Origin: an uncultured Clostridia bacterium
GTDB taxonomy: Bacteria > Bacillota > Clostridia > Christensenellales > CAG-314
Length of the DNA stretch: 56,810 bases
NCBI GenBank assembly: GCA_947625185.1
Contig: CANQNJ010000001.1
Coordinates: 72,771 to 129,580 of the forward strand
Direction of reading: 5' to 3'
This document shows positions 18,292-26,791 of the stretch, one piece after another. Made by a program: the position numbers and the translations under genes. The notes under the pieces were generated by a model that saw only the letters and a list, made by a program, of their open reading frames with translations, did not search any database and was not told the origin of the DNA. Numbering within the stretch: the first letter of the stretch is position 1; each line of letters starts with the position of its first letter.

Positions 18292-18320
18292 TTGCCAAAT
18301 GCGGTGAGCGGTGGTACAAT
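18292..18320 (+). promoter_or_regulatory. Promoter of the valS T-box leader
   Basis: TTGCCA and TACAAT are separated by 17 bp, directly upstream of the T-box RNA. Confidence 0.65.
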
Positions 18321-18344
18321 TGTGTTGTAAAAACGTTGGAGGCG

Positions 18345-18590
18345 CAAGGGCTTGTCTGACTGCCTTTTCAGAGAGCGGACTGCGGTGAGAATTCCGTAGG
18401 GCAGGATACAAAGCGGTAGTGCGCCGAGTTGACGTCGCGAAACGGCGCTTATTGGGCGAAAGTAGCGATGTACGGCTTGCCTCGTTATCGGCATAAACGA
18501 GGATCTGTCTTGCGGACAGGTCGAATTGAGGTGGTACCGCGATAATATCGCCCTTGACAGCATTTGCTTTGTCGAGGGCTTTTTTGTTTC
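18345..18590 (+). ncRNA. T-box riboswitch (valine)
   Basis: This leader senses uncharged tRNA-Val and controls read-through into valS. The conserved T-box element AATTGAGGTGGTACCGCG is at 18524-18541; its TGGT part pairs with the tRNA 3' end. A GGTGAGAA hairpin lies in Stem I near 18383, and a Stem III-like hairpin (GATCTGTCTTGCGGACAGGTC) precedes the T-box. Candidate GTA valine specifiers are at 18462 and 18470; which one is used is not certain. The leader ends in its own terminator. The 5' boundary is approximate. Confidence 0.88.
18550..18585 (+). terminator. T-box attenuator terminator
   Basis: GCCCTTGACA pairs with TGTCGAGGGC (one mismatch) and is followed by six T. It competes with the antiterminator containing the T-box sequence. 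Confidence 0.88.
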
Positions 18591-18608
18591 CGCCCGCCGA
18601 AAGTCAAA

Positions 18609-18661
18609 AAAAATACAAGCCCGTTTGCGCCGAGTCGATCGGACCGACGAACATTCGGGCG
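18609..18661 (+). repeat. 53-bp direct repeat, copy 1
   Basis: This sequence (starting AAAAATACAAGCCCG, ending CATTCGGGCG) is identical to 18974-19026, 365 bp downstream. GCCCG/CGGGC at its ends could pair. Confidence 0.9.
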
Positions 18662-18727
18662 CGATATCTTATTATAGACTGTATACGTCCGCAATTGTTT
18701 ACGAACTGATAATCGCTGTTCCATACA

Positions 18728-18960
18728 ATGGAAATTTGGGTGAGCGTAACCGCGCGGAGCAAGCGGTGCAGCGGTAACAACTCAAATTTCATCGCAAGCG
18801 GCGACCTGCGCGGCGCTTGCAGTCCATGCGGGGGATGGCGGGGAAAGCTACTCCCCGCCGAAAGGCACAAAAATATAAGCCGACGTGTCGTCGGCTTCCG
18901 CAGTCGCTCGCCTTCGTCGGCGCTTTGCGCCCGACAGGGTCGGGATCGCGACGGCGCAGA
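18728..18960 (+). repeat. Dispersed structured repeat, copy in valS leader
   Basis: It shares with 13450-13755 the elements CGCGCGGAG, GGGGGATGGCGGGG, CTCCCCGCCGAAAG, a second hairpin (here AAGCCGACG/CGTCGGCTT) and TGCGCCC...GGGTCGG. Bases in the hairpin stems differ from the other copies in a paired fashion. It sits between the two 53-bp repeats. Confidence 0.7.
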
Positions 18961-18973
18961 ACAAAAACAAAAT

Positions 18974-19026
18974 AAAAATACAAGCCCGTTTGCGCCGAGT
19001 CGATCGGACCGACGAACATTCGGGCG
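18974..19026 (+). repeat. 53-bp direct repeat, copy 2
   Basis: Identical to 18609-18661. It ends 19 bp before the valS start and directly abuts the A-rich Shine-Dalgarno region. Confidence 0.9.
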
Positions 19027-19045
19027 AAAAAAAAAGAGGAAATAT

Positions 19046-21658
19046 ATGTTATCAAAAACCTACGATCCTACGTCATTTGAAAGCAATCTTTACGATTTTT
19101 GGATGAAGCAAGGCTATTTTACGCCAAAAGCCGAAGTCGGCAGACCTTACTTCTCCATTGTCTCTCCGCCGCCCAATATTACGGGGCAGCTTCACCTCGG
19201 TCACGCTCTCGACAGCGCGATAATGGACACGATAGTTCGGTTCAAGCGTATGCAAGGCTTCAACACGCTGTGGTTGCCGGGCACAGATCACGCAAGTATC
19301 GCGACGGAGGTCAAGATCGTCGAGCAACTCAAAAAAGAAGGCATAGACAAGCGCGACCTCGGCAGAGAAAAATTTCTCGAACGCGCCTGGCAGTGGAAAG
19401 AGCAATACGGCAACCGAATCGTCGAGCAGCTCAAAAAATTGGGCAGCAGCTGCGATTGGAGCCGCCTTGCCTTTACAATGGACGAGAAGTGCAGCGAGGC
19501 GGTACGCAAGCAATTCGTGTCGATGTACAAGAAGGGGCTTATCTATCGCGGCAACCGCATAATCAATTGGTGTCCCGTATGCCAAACGGCGTTATCCGAC
19601 GCGGAAGTGGAGTATTCGGAACAGGACGGCTATTTCTGGCATTACGGATACACGACTCCCGACGGCAAGACGACGGTAACGTTTGCGACCACCCGTCCCG
19701 AGACGATGTTGGGTGACACCGCAGTAGCAGTCAATCCCAATGACCCGCGTTATACTCACCTTATAGGCAAGACGGTGATAGTGCCTTTCGTCAATCGCGA
19801 GATCCCCGTCATCGCCGACGAATATGTCGATATGGATTTCGGAACGGGCGTAGTCAAGATCACTCCCGCGCACGACCCCAACGACTTCGAGGTGGGCGTG
19901 AGGCACGGTCTGCCCGTCATACGCGTGATGAACGACGACGGCACGATGAACGAGAACGCGGGCGAATTTGCGGGATTGGACCGTTATGAAGCGCGCAAAC
20001 GCATTGTGGCGCGTCTCAAAGAAATGGGCGTCTTGCAGAAGGTAGAGCCGCACAAGCACAACGTGGGCAGTTGTTACCGCTGTCATACCACCGTCGAGCC
20101 GATCGTATCCAAGCAGTGGTTCGTAAAGATGCAGCCCCTCGCGGAGCCGGCGATCAAGGCTGTGCGCGACGGAGATATAGAATTCTTCCCCGAGCGCTTT
20201 GAAAAGACATATTTCAATTGGATGGAAAACATCAAGGATTGGTGCATTTCCCGTCAATTGTGGTGGGGACACCGCATACCCGTCTGGTATTGCGACGATT
20301 GCGGCGCGGAGATATGCGAAGAAACGGATCCGGAAGTTTGTCCCAATTGCGGAAGCGCTCATCTGCACCGTGACGAGGACGTACTTGACACCTGGTTCAG
20401 CAGCGCTTTGTGGCCGTTCAGTACGCTCGGCTATTACAAGGACAGCGACGATTTCAAAGCATTTTTCCCCACAAGCGTGCTTTCCTGCGGGTACGATATC
20501 ATATTCTTCTGGGTGGCGCGGATGATATTCAGTTCGCTGTACGCCACAGGCAGCGTGCCTTTCCGTCACGTTCTTCTGCACGGTATAGTGCGCGACGAAA
20601 AGGGACAAAAAATGAGCAAATCCGCAGGCAACGGCGTTGACCCCGTGGAATTTATCGACAAGTACGGCACGGATACGCTGCGTTTTGCCCTCATCAACGG
20701 CGTCGCCAACGGTTCCGATATCCGTTTCTCGACGGACAGGATCGAAGGCACGCGCAACTTTATGAACAAGGTGTGGAACGCCAGCCGCTTCGTGTTGATG
20801 AACGCGGAAGGCAAGACGCTTGTTCCCGTCGAGCAATGCCGCCTCAATCTTGCGGACAAGTGGATATTGACAAAACTCAACGATACCGTCAGGAACGTTA
20901 CCGACCTGCTCGAAAAGTACGAGTTGGGTATGGCGGCGGGCGCGTTGTACGACTTTGTGTGGAGCGAATTCTGCGATTGGTACATCGAGCTGACCAAGCC
21001 CGTTTTGTACGGCACCGACGACGTCGCGCGTCGCGATACGCTGTCGGTACTGTGCTATGTATTGGATAAGATACTCAAATTGCTTCATCCCTTTGCCCCC
21101 TGCATTACGGAGGAAATCTATCAATCCTTGCCCGACCACGGCGAGAGCATAATGATAGAGCGTTTCCCCGAGTATAACGACGCTTACAACTTCGCTGACG
21201 AAGCCAACCTCGTGGAGGAACTTAAAGACATCGTCACAAAACTTCGCAATATTCGCAATGAGTACAACGTCGCGCCGGGCAAGCGTATTCGCCTGTATGT
21301 AACTCCCGTAGACGATCGTATCAGAAGCTGCGATATGTATCTCGTCAAACTTTGCAATCTCGAAGAAGTGGTGTTCGCAGCTGCGCCTTCCGACGAAAAG
21401 ACTGTCAAAGCCGTCAGCTCGGCTGCGGCGTGCGAAGTTCCTCTCGGAGATCTCGTGGATTTTGCCAAGGAAGCGGAACGCCTTTCCAAGGAGTTGGACA
21501 ATATCAACGGAGAGATAAGCCGCGCGGAGAGCAAGCTCGGCAACCAAGGATTCCTTGCCAAAGCGCCTGCGCAACTCGTCGAAAACGAGAAAGCCAAGCT
21601 TGCCAAGTATCGGGATCTGAAAGAACAGCTTCAAGCTCGTCTCGACGAATTGAAATAG
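19046..21658 (+). CDS. valS: Valyl-tRNA synthetase
   Basis: The 870-residue class I synthetase charges tRNA-Val. Visible are the HIGH motif as QLHLGHALDSAI, the WLPGTDHASI element typical of ValRS, the CP1 editing domain (TTRPETMLGDTAVAVNP, about residues 200-390), the KMSKS motif in KGQKMSKSAGNGVDP, the anticodon-binding domain and a C-terminal coiled-coil arm (EAERLSKELDNINGEISRAESKLGNQGF). Two CxxC pairs near residue 415-435 (WYCDDCGAEIC, VCPNCG) are the zinc knuckle found in many bacterial ValRS. The ATG at 19046 follows AGAGGA; longer in-frame starts would translate repeat DNA. The T-box upstream and terminator downstream make it a single-gene unit. Confidence 0.97.
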   Translation: MLSKTYDPTSFESNLYDFWMKQGYFTPKAEVGRPYFSIVSPPPNITGQLHLGHALDSAIMDTIVRFKRMQGFNTLWLPGTDHASIATEVKIVEQLKKEGIDKRDLGREKFLERAWQWKEQYGNRIVEQLKKLGSSCDWSRLAFTMDEKCSEAVRKQFVSMYKKGLIYRGNRIINWCPVCQTALSDAEVEYSEQDGYFWHYGYTTPDGKTTVTFATTRPETMLGDTAVAVNPNDPRYTHLIGKTVIVPFVNREIPVIADEYVDMDFGTGVVKITPAHDPNDFEVGVRHGLPVIRVMNDDGTMNENAGEFAGLDRYEARKRIVARLKEMGVLQKVEPHKHNVGSCYRCHTTVEPIVSKQWFVKMQPLAEPAIKAVRDGDIEFFPERFEKTYFNWMENIKDWCISRQLWWGHRIPVWYCDDCGAEICEETDPEVCPNCGSAHLHRDEDVLDTWFSSALWPFSTLGYYKDSDDFKAFFPTSVLSCGYDIIFFWVARMIFSSLYATGSVPFRHVLLHGIVRDEKGQKMSKSAGNGVDPVEFIDKYGTDTLRFALINGVANGSDIRFSTDRIEGTRNFMNKVWNASRFVLMNAEGKTLVPVEQCRLNLADKWILTKLNDTVRNVTDLLEKYELGMAAGALYDFVWSEFCDWYIELTKPVLYGTDDVARRDTLSVLCYVLDKILKLLHPFAPCITEEIYQSLPDHGESIMIERFPEYNDAYNFADEANLVEELKDIVTKLRNIRNEYNVAPGKRIRLYVTPVDDRIRSCDMYLVKLCNLEEVVFAAAPSDEKTVKAVSSAAACEVPLGDLVDFAKEAERLSKELDNINGEISRAESKLGNQGFLAKAPAQLVENEKAKLAKYRDLKEQLQARLDELK

Positions 21659-21830
21659 GCAAATCGGCGCCGATACGGGCGTATCGGATGTCTTTACGGA
21701 CGATTTTGCAGACGATTTTTATTCGGTAAATCGGCGCAGCGGATTCTTTCGACGGCGTTTTCGGAATTGCCTTTTGCCTATTGCCGAATTATATTTGAAT
21801 TACTTTTTTCATAACTTACACGAATAGCGG

Positions 21831-21865
21831 CAGCGGAATACGACGGTCGTATTCCGCTGTTTTTT
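21831..21865 (+). terminator. valS terminator
   Basis: A near-perfect long stem (CAGCGGAATACGA / TCGTATTCCGCTG) is followed by six T. It lies 173 bp after the valS stop. Confidence 0.9.
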
Positions 21866-21966
21866 CGCTGTAAAACAGCGTAGAAAATCGTTGTTTTGTC
21901 GTTTATCGAAAATTTGATGCCGTGCATTTTAACCGTCAGAATGACGAAAAATATCAAAATAAATAA

Positions 21967-21987
21967 TACTATTTGTGACATAGTAAT
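21967..21987 (+). promoter_or_regulatory. Intergenic quasi-palindrome, copy 2
   Basis: TACTATTTGTGACATAGTAA shows ACTAT-N7-ATAGT arms. It lies in the 630-bp gap between valS and the 22291 gene, 112 bp before that gene's promoter. Apart from the terminator, this motif and the promoter, I see nothing in 21659-22290. Confidence 0.6.
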
Positions 21988-22098
21988 CTTAAAATCAATA
22001 TTTTCGATTGTTTTTTTGCCTATAATGGCGATATGTTGACCGAAAACTTGTCGGAACGTTTGCTGCAAAGGCCGTAAGCGCGTTTTTCGAGGAAACTA

Positions 22099-22127
22099 TT
22101 GTCAAATAACGCCGTAATTGATATAAT
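22099..22127 (+). promoter_or_regulatory. Sigma-A type promoter for the 22291 gene
   Basis: TTGTCA and TATAAT are separated by 17 bp. About 155 nt of leader follows, with a CGACTATC/GATAGTCG hairpin near 22206-22224. Confidence 0.75.
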
Positions 22128-22290
22128 TATCTTGCAATGCAATGTGGACGAGGGACAAACTTGTTGCACATCGGATAATTCTATTTTTCTGCGTTTAACA
22201 GGGGTGCGACTATCGGGATAGTCGTCGATACTATTCGGCATTTACCGATACGAACCTGTGCAAAACAGCCGTGTTTTTTAGGAGGTAAAC

Positions 22291-23496
22291 TTGACAGCAT
22301 CTGAGGAAAAATCAAAAACCGTACTCAAATACAAGTTGACGGTAAGCGATCTCAAACAAGCCAATTGGCAACTATTCCGTCACACTTTGAGTATATTTGC
22401 CGCGTTGGCTATTATATTTATTGCTGCGCTTGTCTATTCCGTCGTCAGCGGTATAAGCAACGACTCGCGCAATACCCTTTTGCCCATTGTCTTTTTTTCG
22501 GTGCTGACGGCGCTTGCGTTTATTTGCCCCCTTGTGATGTGGATCGTTCGGCTTGTGCAAATCAAGCGCCGCGGCGAATCGGAGTATTCTATCTGCATTG
22601 AGGAAAACGGTATCGTCGTACACGACCTGATAGCGGAGGAGACCCGCACGGTTGACAATGCCGCGGTCGATTATGTCGGCAAAAACAAGGCTTTTATCTA
22701 TCTTCGTTTGCCCGATTCGCGCGATACGCTTATACTTCCCAATACTTACGAAGCGGACATCGCAACGATTCACCTCGCCCGTGAAAATGTCTTTGAAAAT
22801 GCCGTCATGCAGCAACGCAGCAAACCGCTGTTTGCGGCAAGCGCAACGTTGGCGGTGCTGTCGTTTCTGTCTATATTTGCGACGTTTATCATCGCTCTGC
22901 TAAAAGGGCAAAGTTACGCGTTGGGATTGATGGGAGTCAACCGTTATTTGTGGGCGGCGTTATGCTTCTTGCCGTTGCCCGCTGCGGTTGTCGTGTGCGC
23001 CTTTTTTCAACGCCGCAACCGTCGGCGTTTTACGAGATTGCTCGTGACGGGCGTGTTGGCAGCGGTTATTTTGTGCGAAACGGGATTTGCCGCTTTCACG
23101 GTGACGGAGGACACATATTCTCGCGCAAACGTCTCCGCGATAGAGTTGCGGACGGGCTTGACCTTTCCCGACGAATTGAGCGTTGTGTGCGACAGTCAGC
23201 GCGATTTTGCCGAGATAAACGCGCTTGTCGGCGAAGGCGACAGAGAAGAATTCAAGCGGCAAATTGCCTCGGACGAGCGGTGGCTCGAAGAACTTCCGCA
23301 AAGTCTTAAAGACGCCGCGCCCGCCTGGTTGCAGGTGCAAGTTGACAAATACGGTTATTTTGCGTGTTACGACGAGACGTCGCTCCGATTTAACGAAACG
23401 CCCGCCGTCGGCGACAAATGCGTTTATGCTTGTTACAATCCCGACAACGGCGCCTTGTATATAATATATGATTATGTCGTTCCGCCTGAAAGCTGA
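22291..23496 (+). CDS. Membrane protein with YcxB-like region, function unknown
   Basis: The 401-residue protein starts at a TTG that follows a strong AGGAGGT Shine-Dalgarno site. Two hydrophobic segments (about 36-58 and 68-92) are followed by a soluble stretch (IEENGIVVHDLIAEETRTVDNAAVDYVGKNKAFIYLRL) that resembles the YcxB-like domain, a weak match. Three further hydrophobic segments lie at about 181-205, 213-238 and 248-270. The remaining 130 residues form a soluble, probably extracytoplasmic domain with no recognised family. It is a single gene with its own promoter and terminator. Confidence 0.75.
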   Translation: MTASEEKSKTVLKYKLTVSDLKQANWQLFRHTLSIFAALAIIFIAALVYSVVSGISNDSRNTLLPIVFFSVLTALAFICPLVMWIVRLVQIKRRGESEYSICIEENGIVVHDLIAEETRTVDNAAVDYVGKNKAFIYLRLPDSRDTLILPNTYEADIATIHLARENVFENAVMQQRSKPLFAASATLAVLSFLSIFATFIIALLKGQSYALGLMGVNRYLWAALCFLPLPAAVVVCAFFQRRNRRRFTRLLVTGVLAAVILCETGFAAFTVTEDTYSRANVSAIELRTGLTFPDELSVVCDSQRDFAEINALVGEGDREEFKRQIASDERWLEELPQSLKDAAPAWLQVQVDKYGYFACYDETSLRFNETPAVGDKCVYACYNPDNGALYIIYDYVVPPES

Positions 23497-23575
23497 GTTC
23501 GTGATCCGTCGGCAAAAAAACTCTGTTTCGACGTTCGCATATCGACGCAATGCGGGTATAGTCAGGCGAATTTCG

Positions 23576-23610
23576 GCGCATACTTGTTACAAACAAGCGT
23601 GCGCTTTTTT
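23576..23610 (+). terminator. Terminator of the 22291 gene
   Basis: GCGCATACTTGTT pairs with AACAAGCGTGCGC (two mismatches or wobbles) and is followed by six T. The rest of the gap 23497-23862 shows no gene. Confidence 0.8.
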
Positions 23611-23862
23611 ATCGTCGACGCGGGCGGACCGAGATGTTATGCTTTGCGCGATGGATCTGCGTATCTTTGCAGGCAGATACCATCACTTGGGCAGGGCGGA
23701 TTTGACGAGTTCCCTTGCGATCCGACGTTAAATAAAGCGTTCGAGTTTGAATACAACGCGCACTTTTTTTGCAACGGTTACATACATTGACAGTAGAGCA
23801 GGTTGATATCTGCCTATCGTCAGGACGGAAGCGCGCGCGAGTACACACAAGGAGCGCGAAAA

Positions 23863-24207
23863 GTGATTAAACGAGGAGAAATATATTACGCCGACCTCAA
23901 CCCCGTTGTCGGAAGCGAGCAGGGCGGTATACGTCCGATAGTAGTACTGCAAAACGATGTAGGCAATAAGTACAGTCCAACCGTGATTGCTGCGGCGACT
24001 ACATCGCGCCTTACAAAAGCCAAGCTGCCAACGCACATCGAACTGAGCCACGATCATACGCCGTTGCCCAAGGATTCGGTGGTGCTTTTGGAACAGATAC
24101 GCACGATAGACAAAAGCAGAATAAAAGAACGAATCGGCGAGCTGTCTCCCGACGTTATGCAGCAGATAAATGACGCTTTGCTTTTAAGCCTCGGCTTTTA
24201 CGGCTGA
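23863..24207 (+). CDS. mazF: MazF/PemK-family endoribonuclease toxin
   Basis: The 114-residue protein has the MazF fold signature: [30 protein letters not shown], with the conserved arginine in GIRPIVV, then [21 protein letters not shown] with the conserved threonine and histidine region, and [15 protein letters not shown]. Family members cleave mRNA in a sequence-specific way and are normally neutralised by a small antitoxin encoded immediately upstream. I see no antitoxin-like ORF in the 366-bp gap before it. The GTG at 23863 is preceded by AAGGAG and begins exactly at the family start ([10 protein letters not shown]). The stop codon lies in its own terminator. Confidence 0.93.
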   Translation: MIKRGEIYYADLNPVVGSEQGGIRPIVVLQNDVGNKYSPTVIAAATTSRLTKAKLPTHIELSHDHTPLPKDSVVLLEQIRTIDKSRIKERIGELSPDVMQQINDALLLSLGFYG

Positions 24208-24215
24208 GGCTTTTT
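24186..24215 (+). terminator. mazF terminator
   Basis: AAGCCTCGGC pairs with GCTGAGGCTT (one wobble) and is followed by a T-run. The 3' arm includes the stop codon. Confidence 0.8.
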
Positions 24216-24309
24216 GACTGCGTATTAACTTTTCGCCTTTTTTAGCGCATTGCCTTTTGTTTGCGGCAGAGCGGTACTCCCGAAAATACCGTTTCGGACT
24301 TCGGTGCAA

Positions 24310-24538
24310 ATAGTTTTGTCCGTTTGCGATTGGATTGAAGCGGTAGGGGAACAAGGCAATTTTTCGTCGCGTTGTTGGTCTTGTATTTGCCGTCGGATAA
24401 GTAAATTTACCCGTCAATTCGCGTATAGTTTTGTCCGTTTGCGATTGGATTGAAGCGGTAGGGGAACAAGGCAATTTTTCGTCGCATTGTTGGTCTTGTA
24501 TTTGCCGACGGATAAGTAAATTTACCCGTCGATTCGAG
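24310..24538 (+). repeat. Two tandem 115-bp repeat units
   Basis: Units 24310-24424 and 24425-24538 are head-to-tail copies with about four mismatches. Each contains TTGTCCGTTTGCGATTGGAT and GATAAGTAAATTTACCCGTC. No plausible reading frame is present. They occupy the mazF-lgt gap (24208-25143), which also holds a quasi-palindrome and the lgt promoter. Confidence 0.9.
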
Positions 24539-24702
24539 TCTGCATTGCACGGATTTTCTCCGCCGCAAAAATAAAATTATTGCGAATTTTGTCGTCGAAT
24601 TTGAAATTTCGGCGTATTTATTTGTGCAATGAATTTGTGTTTATACCGCAAGTAAGCGGTGCAAATTTGATTTATCATACTCGATTTCGACAAAACGTAC
24701 AT

Positions 24703-24723
24703 TACTATTTTAGACATAGTATC
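24703..24723 (+). promoter_or_regulatory. Intergenic quasi-palindrome, copy 3
   Basis: TACTATTTTAGACATAGTAT shows ACTAT-N7-ATAGT arms. It lies about 300 bp before the lgt promoter. Confidence 0.6.
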
Positions 24724-25000
24724 TCAAAAATGGTCCTATAAAGTCGTGAAAATAGATATTTTCTTCTGTATCGGACTGTAAAAGCGCCTTTGTAGTTGTT
24801 TGGGCTGTTAAAACAACCCGAATTGCAAAAATAACAAAAAAAATAAAAGCGACAAAAAGGGAGAGGACGCCGAACTCCCAAGACATTCAACCTTAAATAT
24901 GTCGCACATACAAGTAGTATCGTCTTTTTCGATTGCAGTTTGCAACGGCTGTTTCATATCGCGACGCAACAAATAGCTCTTTGCAATATCGGCATTTTGT

Positions 25001-25029
25001 TTGACAGGCAAAGTTAAAGATATTATAAT
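25001..25029 (+). promoter_or_regulatory. Consensus sigma-A promoter for the lgt operon
   Basis: TTGACA and TATAAT are separated by 17 bp, both hexamers perfect. The start codon lies 115 bp downstream. Confidence 0.85.
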
Positions 25030-25143
25030 TATCTATAAATATATTTATTGTTCTCATTACCGACAGACCGGCTGCTTGCGAGTACGCTTTGCGGCTTGGT
25101 TCGGAGGGACGGGGACAAACCTTTGGTAAAAAGGAGTATCGGT

Positions 25144-26778
25144 TTGACAAATCTTCTTTCGGTAGTAGAGTGGCGCGGTATGAAGTTCGGCTTCGGTCCG
25201 GGCGACAACGGCAATCCCGCCGTATGGATATTCAATTTTCCCGTGTATGTGTACGCTCTCTGTATAGTGACGGGCATGTGCGTGGCGATCCTCGTCGCGG
25301 CGATGTACTTCAAAAAGCGCGGTTACGATCCGTACGACATAACGGTCTATGCCTTGGTACTCATTCCTTTCGGCGTCATCGGCGCGCGACTGTATGTTTA
25401 CATATTTCCGTGGGAAGGACGTCTTTTGGATTGGTCCACGATATGGGATATCCGCGACGGCGGTTTGGGGATATACGGCGGCGTTATTCTCGGATATATC
25501 TCCGCCTGGATACTTTGCAAGATAAAGAAGCAGGACTTTCGCATTGTGACGGACAGCATATTGCCCGGGGTAATGATCGCGCAGAGTCTCGGGCGTTGGG
25601 GCAACTTTGCCAATCAGGAGGCGTACGGCAATCTCATCACAAAGGTATACGACGCTCTTCCTCACGCGCAAAGCGGTATGTTCAGCCGTTTCAACGGATA
25701 CGCGGTGTGGATCGACCACAGTTGGTTCCGCGACGTCAATCCCAATATCGGCGGTTGGTATCAAGCGACATTCTTTTATGAGTCGATGTGTACTCTGATC
25801 GGATTTCTCATTTGCGTGTTGGTGCTTACCCGCAGCAAGCGATATCGGCTCGGGTGGTGTACGGCGTTTTACGGTATTTATTACGGCATAGTACGTCTGA
25901 TAATCGAAGGCTTGCGTAGCGACAGCTTGTATCTGTACGTTGGAGAAACTCAAACCAACATAAAGATAAGTCAGCTTGTATCCATATTTACTATTGTTTT
26001 GGGGTTGATCTTGCTAAGCAACGTTTACCGCAAGGAGTTGCACGCGCTGTACAAGAAGTTGTTCAAGTCCGATTACGACGAAATGTCCAAGTCCCGTTGG
26101 ATATTGATGGCGCTGTCCGTTGTGTTATTGGGCGTCGGCGTAGCGATGTTCGTACTAAGCGCACAGGCGGAATACGGTCAGTTTGAGTTGATAATCGGTT
26201 TCTTCGCCACGGTGGGCGCGGTTTACTGCGGTCTCGGTGTGTGGTCGCTGTGGGACAGACTCAAATTGTATTGTCCGGACTGCCGCAAATGCACAGTTCC
26301 CAAGGAGCGTTGGCAAACGCCTCGCGAGCAGTATTTCGTCGCGTTTGTAAGTTATGTGACGATAAGCGCGCTTTTGGTCGGGTTCGGATTGTTCAGTCTT
26401 ATCAAATGGGGCATAGTGGACGGCATCGCCAACGGCGTTGTCCTGTTTGTAGTTTGTACGGCAACTGCGGCGGCGTTTGTCGTTTGCAAAGATATCCCCC
26501 TGTTCAAAGCGCTTGCAAAGGCGTCCGCCACAGACGACGGCAAGGGCAGCAGCGTCGTGCAGGCGGAGTGCGAATGCGGTGCACGTTACGAAGTGAAGCT
26601 CAACAAGTTTTTGTTGTTTGTGTTTCCGCCCAAAGAGTATCGCGATTACGGCGTGGACAAACTTAAACCGTGGGTAGATCCCGACAAAAACAAGCGCAAA
26701 GTCAAGTCCGCCGCAGGCGGAGCCGAATCGACCGACGGCGTTGAGCGGCCCGACGACGGATCTCAAAACAAATACTAA
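25144..26778 (+). CDS. lgt: Prolipoprotein diacylglyceryl transferase with C-terminal membrane/zinc-ribbon extension
   Basis: The first 290 residues are Lgt, which moves diacylglycerol from phosphatidylglycerol to the lipobox cysteine. Motifs include the family signature GRWGNFANQEAYG, IPFGVIGARLYVYIF and GGLGIYGGVILGY. The product is 544 residues, roughly double the usual 260-300. The extra part has four or so hydrophobic segments and cysteine motifs CPDCRKC (about 378-384) and CECG near residue 476, which could form a split zinc ribbon, then a hydrophilic tail. I chose TTG 25144 because AAAAAGGAG precedes it; ATG 25180 would remove 12 residues. It leads an operon with pncB, the DivIVA-like gene and the permease. 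Confidence 0.9.
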   Translation: MTNLLSVVEWRGMKFGFGPGDNGNPAVWIFNFPVYVYALCIVTGMCVAILVAAMYFKKRGYDPYDITVYALVLIPFGVIGARLYVYIFPWEGRLLDWSTIWDIRDGGLGIYGGVILGYISAWILCKIKKQDFRIVTDSILPGVMIAQSLGRWGNFANQEAYGNLITKVYDALPHAQSGMFSRFNGYAVWIDHSWFRDVNPNIGGWYQATFFYESMCTLIGFLICVLVLTRSKRYRLGWCTAFYGIYYGIVRLIIEGLRSDSLYLYVGETQTNIKISQLVSIFTIVLGLILLSNVYRKELHALYKKLFKSDYDEMSKSRWILMALSVVLLGVGVAMFVLSAQAEYGQFELIIGFFATVGAVYCGLGVWSLWDRLKLYCPDCRKCTVPKERWQTPREQYFVAFVSYVTISALLVGFGLFSLIKWGIVDGIANGVVLFVVCTATAAAFVVCKDIPLFKALAKASATDDGKGSSVVQAECECGARYEVKLNKFLLFVFPPKEYRDYGVDKLKPWVDPDKNKRKVKSAAGGAESTDGVERPDDGSQNKY

Positions 26779-26791
26779 CGGAGACGAAATT

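Noticed and set aside
18728-19045. valS starting more than 100 codons upstream
   Set aside because: The extra residues would be encoded by repeat DNA, and the family start with a good ribosome site lies at 19046.
23468-23731. Open frame of 87 codons before mazF as an antitoxin
   Set aside because: It overlaps the end of the upstream membrane protein gene, crosses that gene's terminator, is rich in Arg/Cys and resembles no antitoxin.
24310-24538. Tandem repeat as a possible CRISPR array
   Set aside because: Two units of 115 bp without unique spacers and without cas genes do not fit CRISPR.
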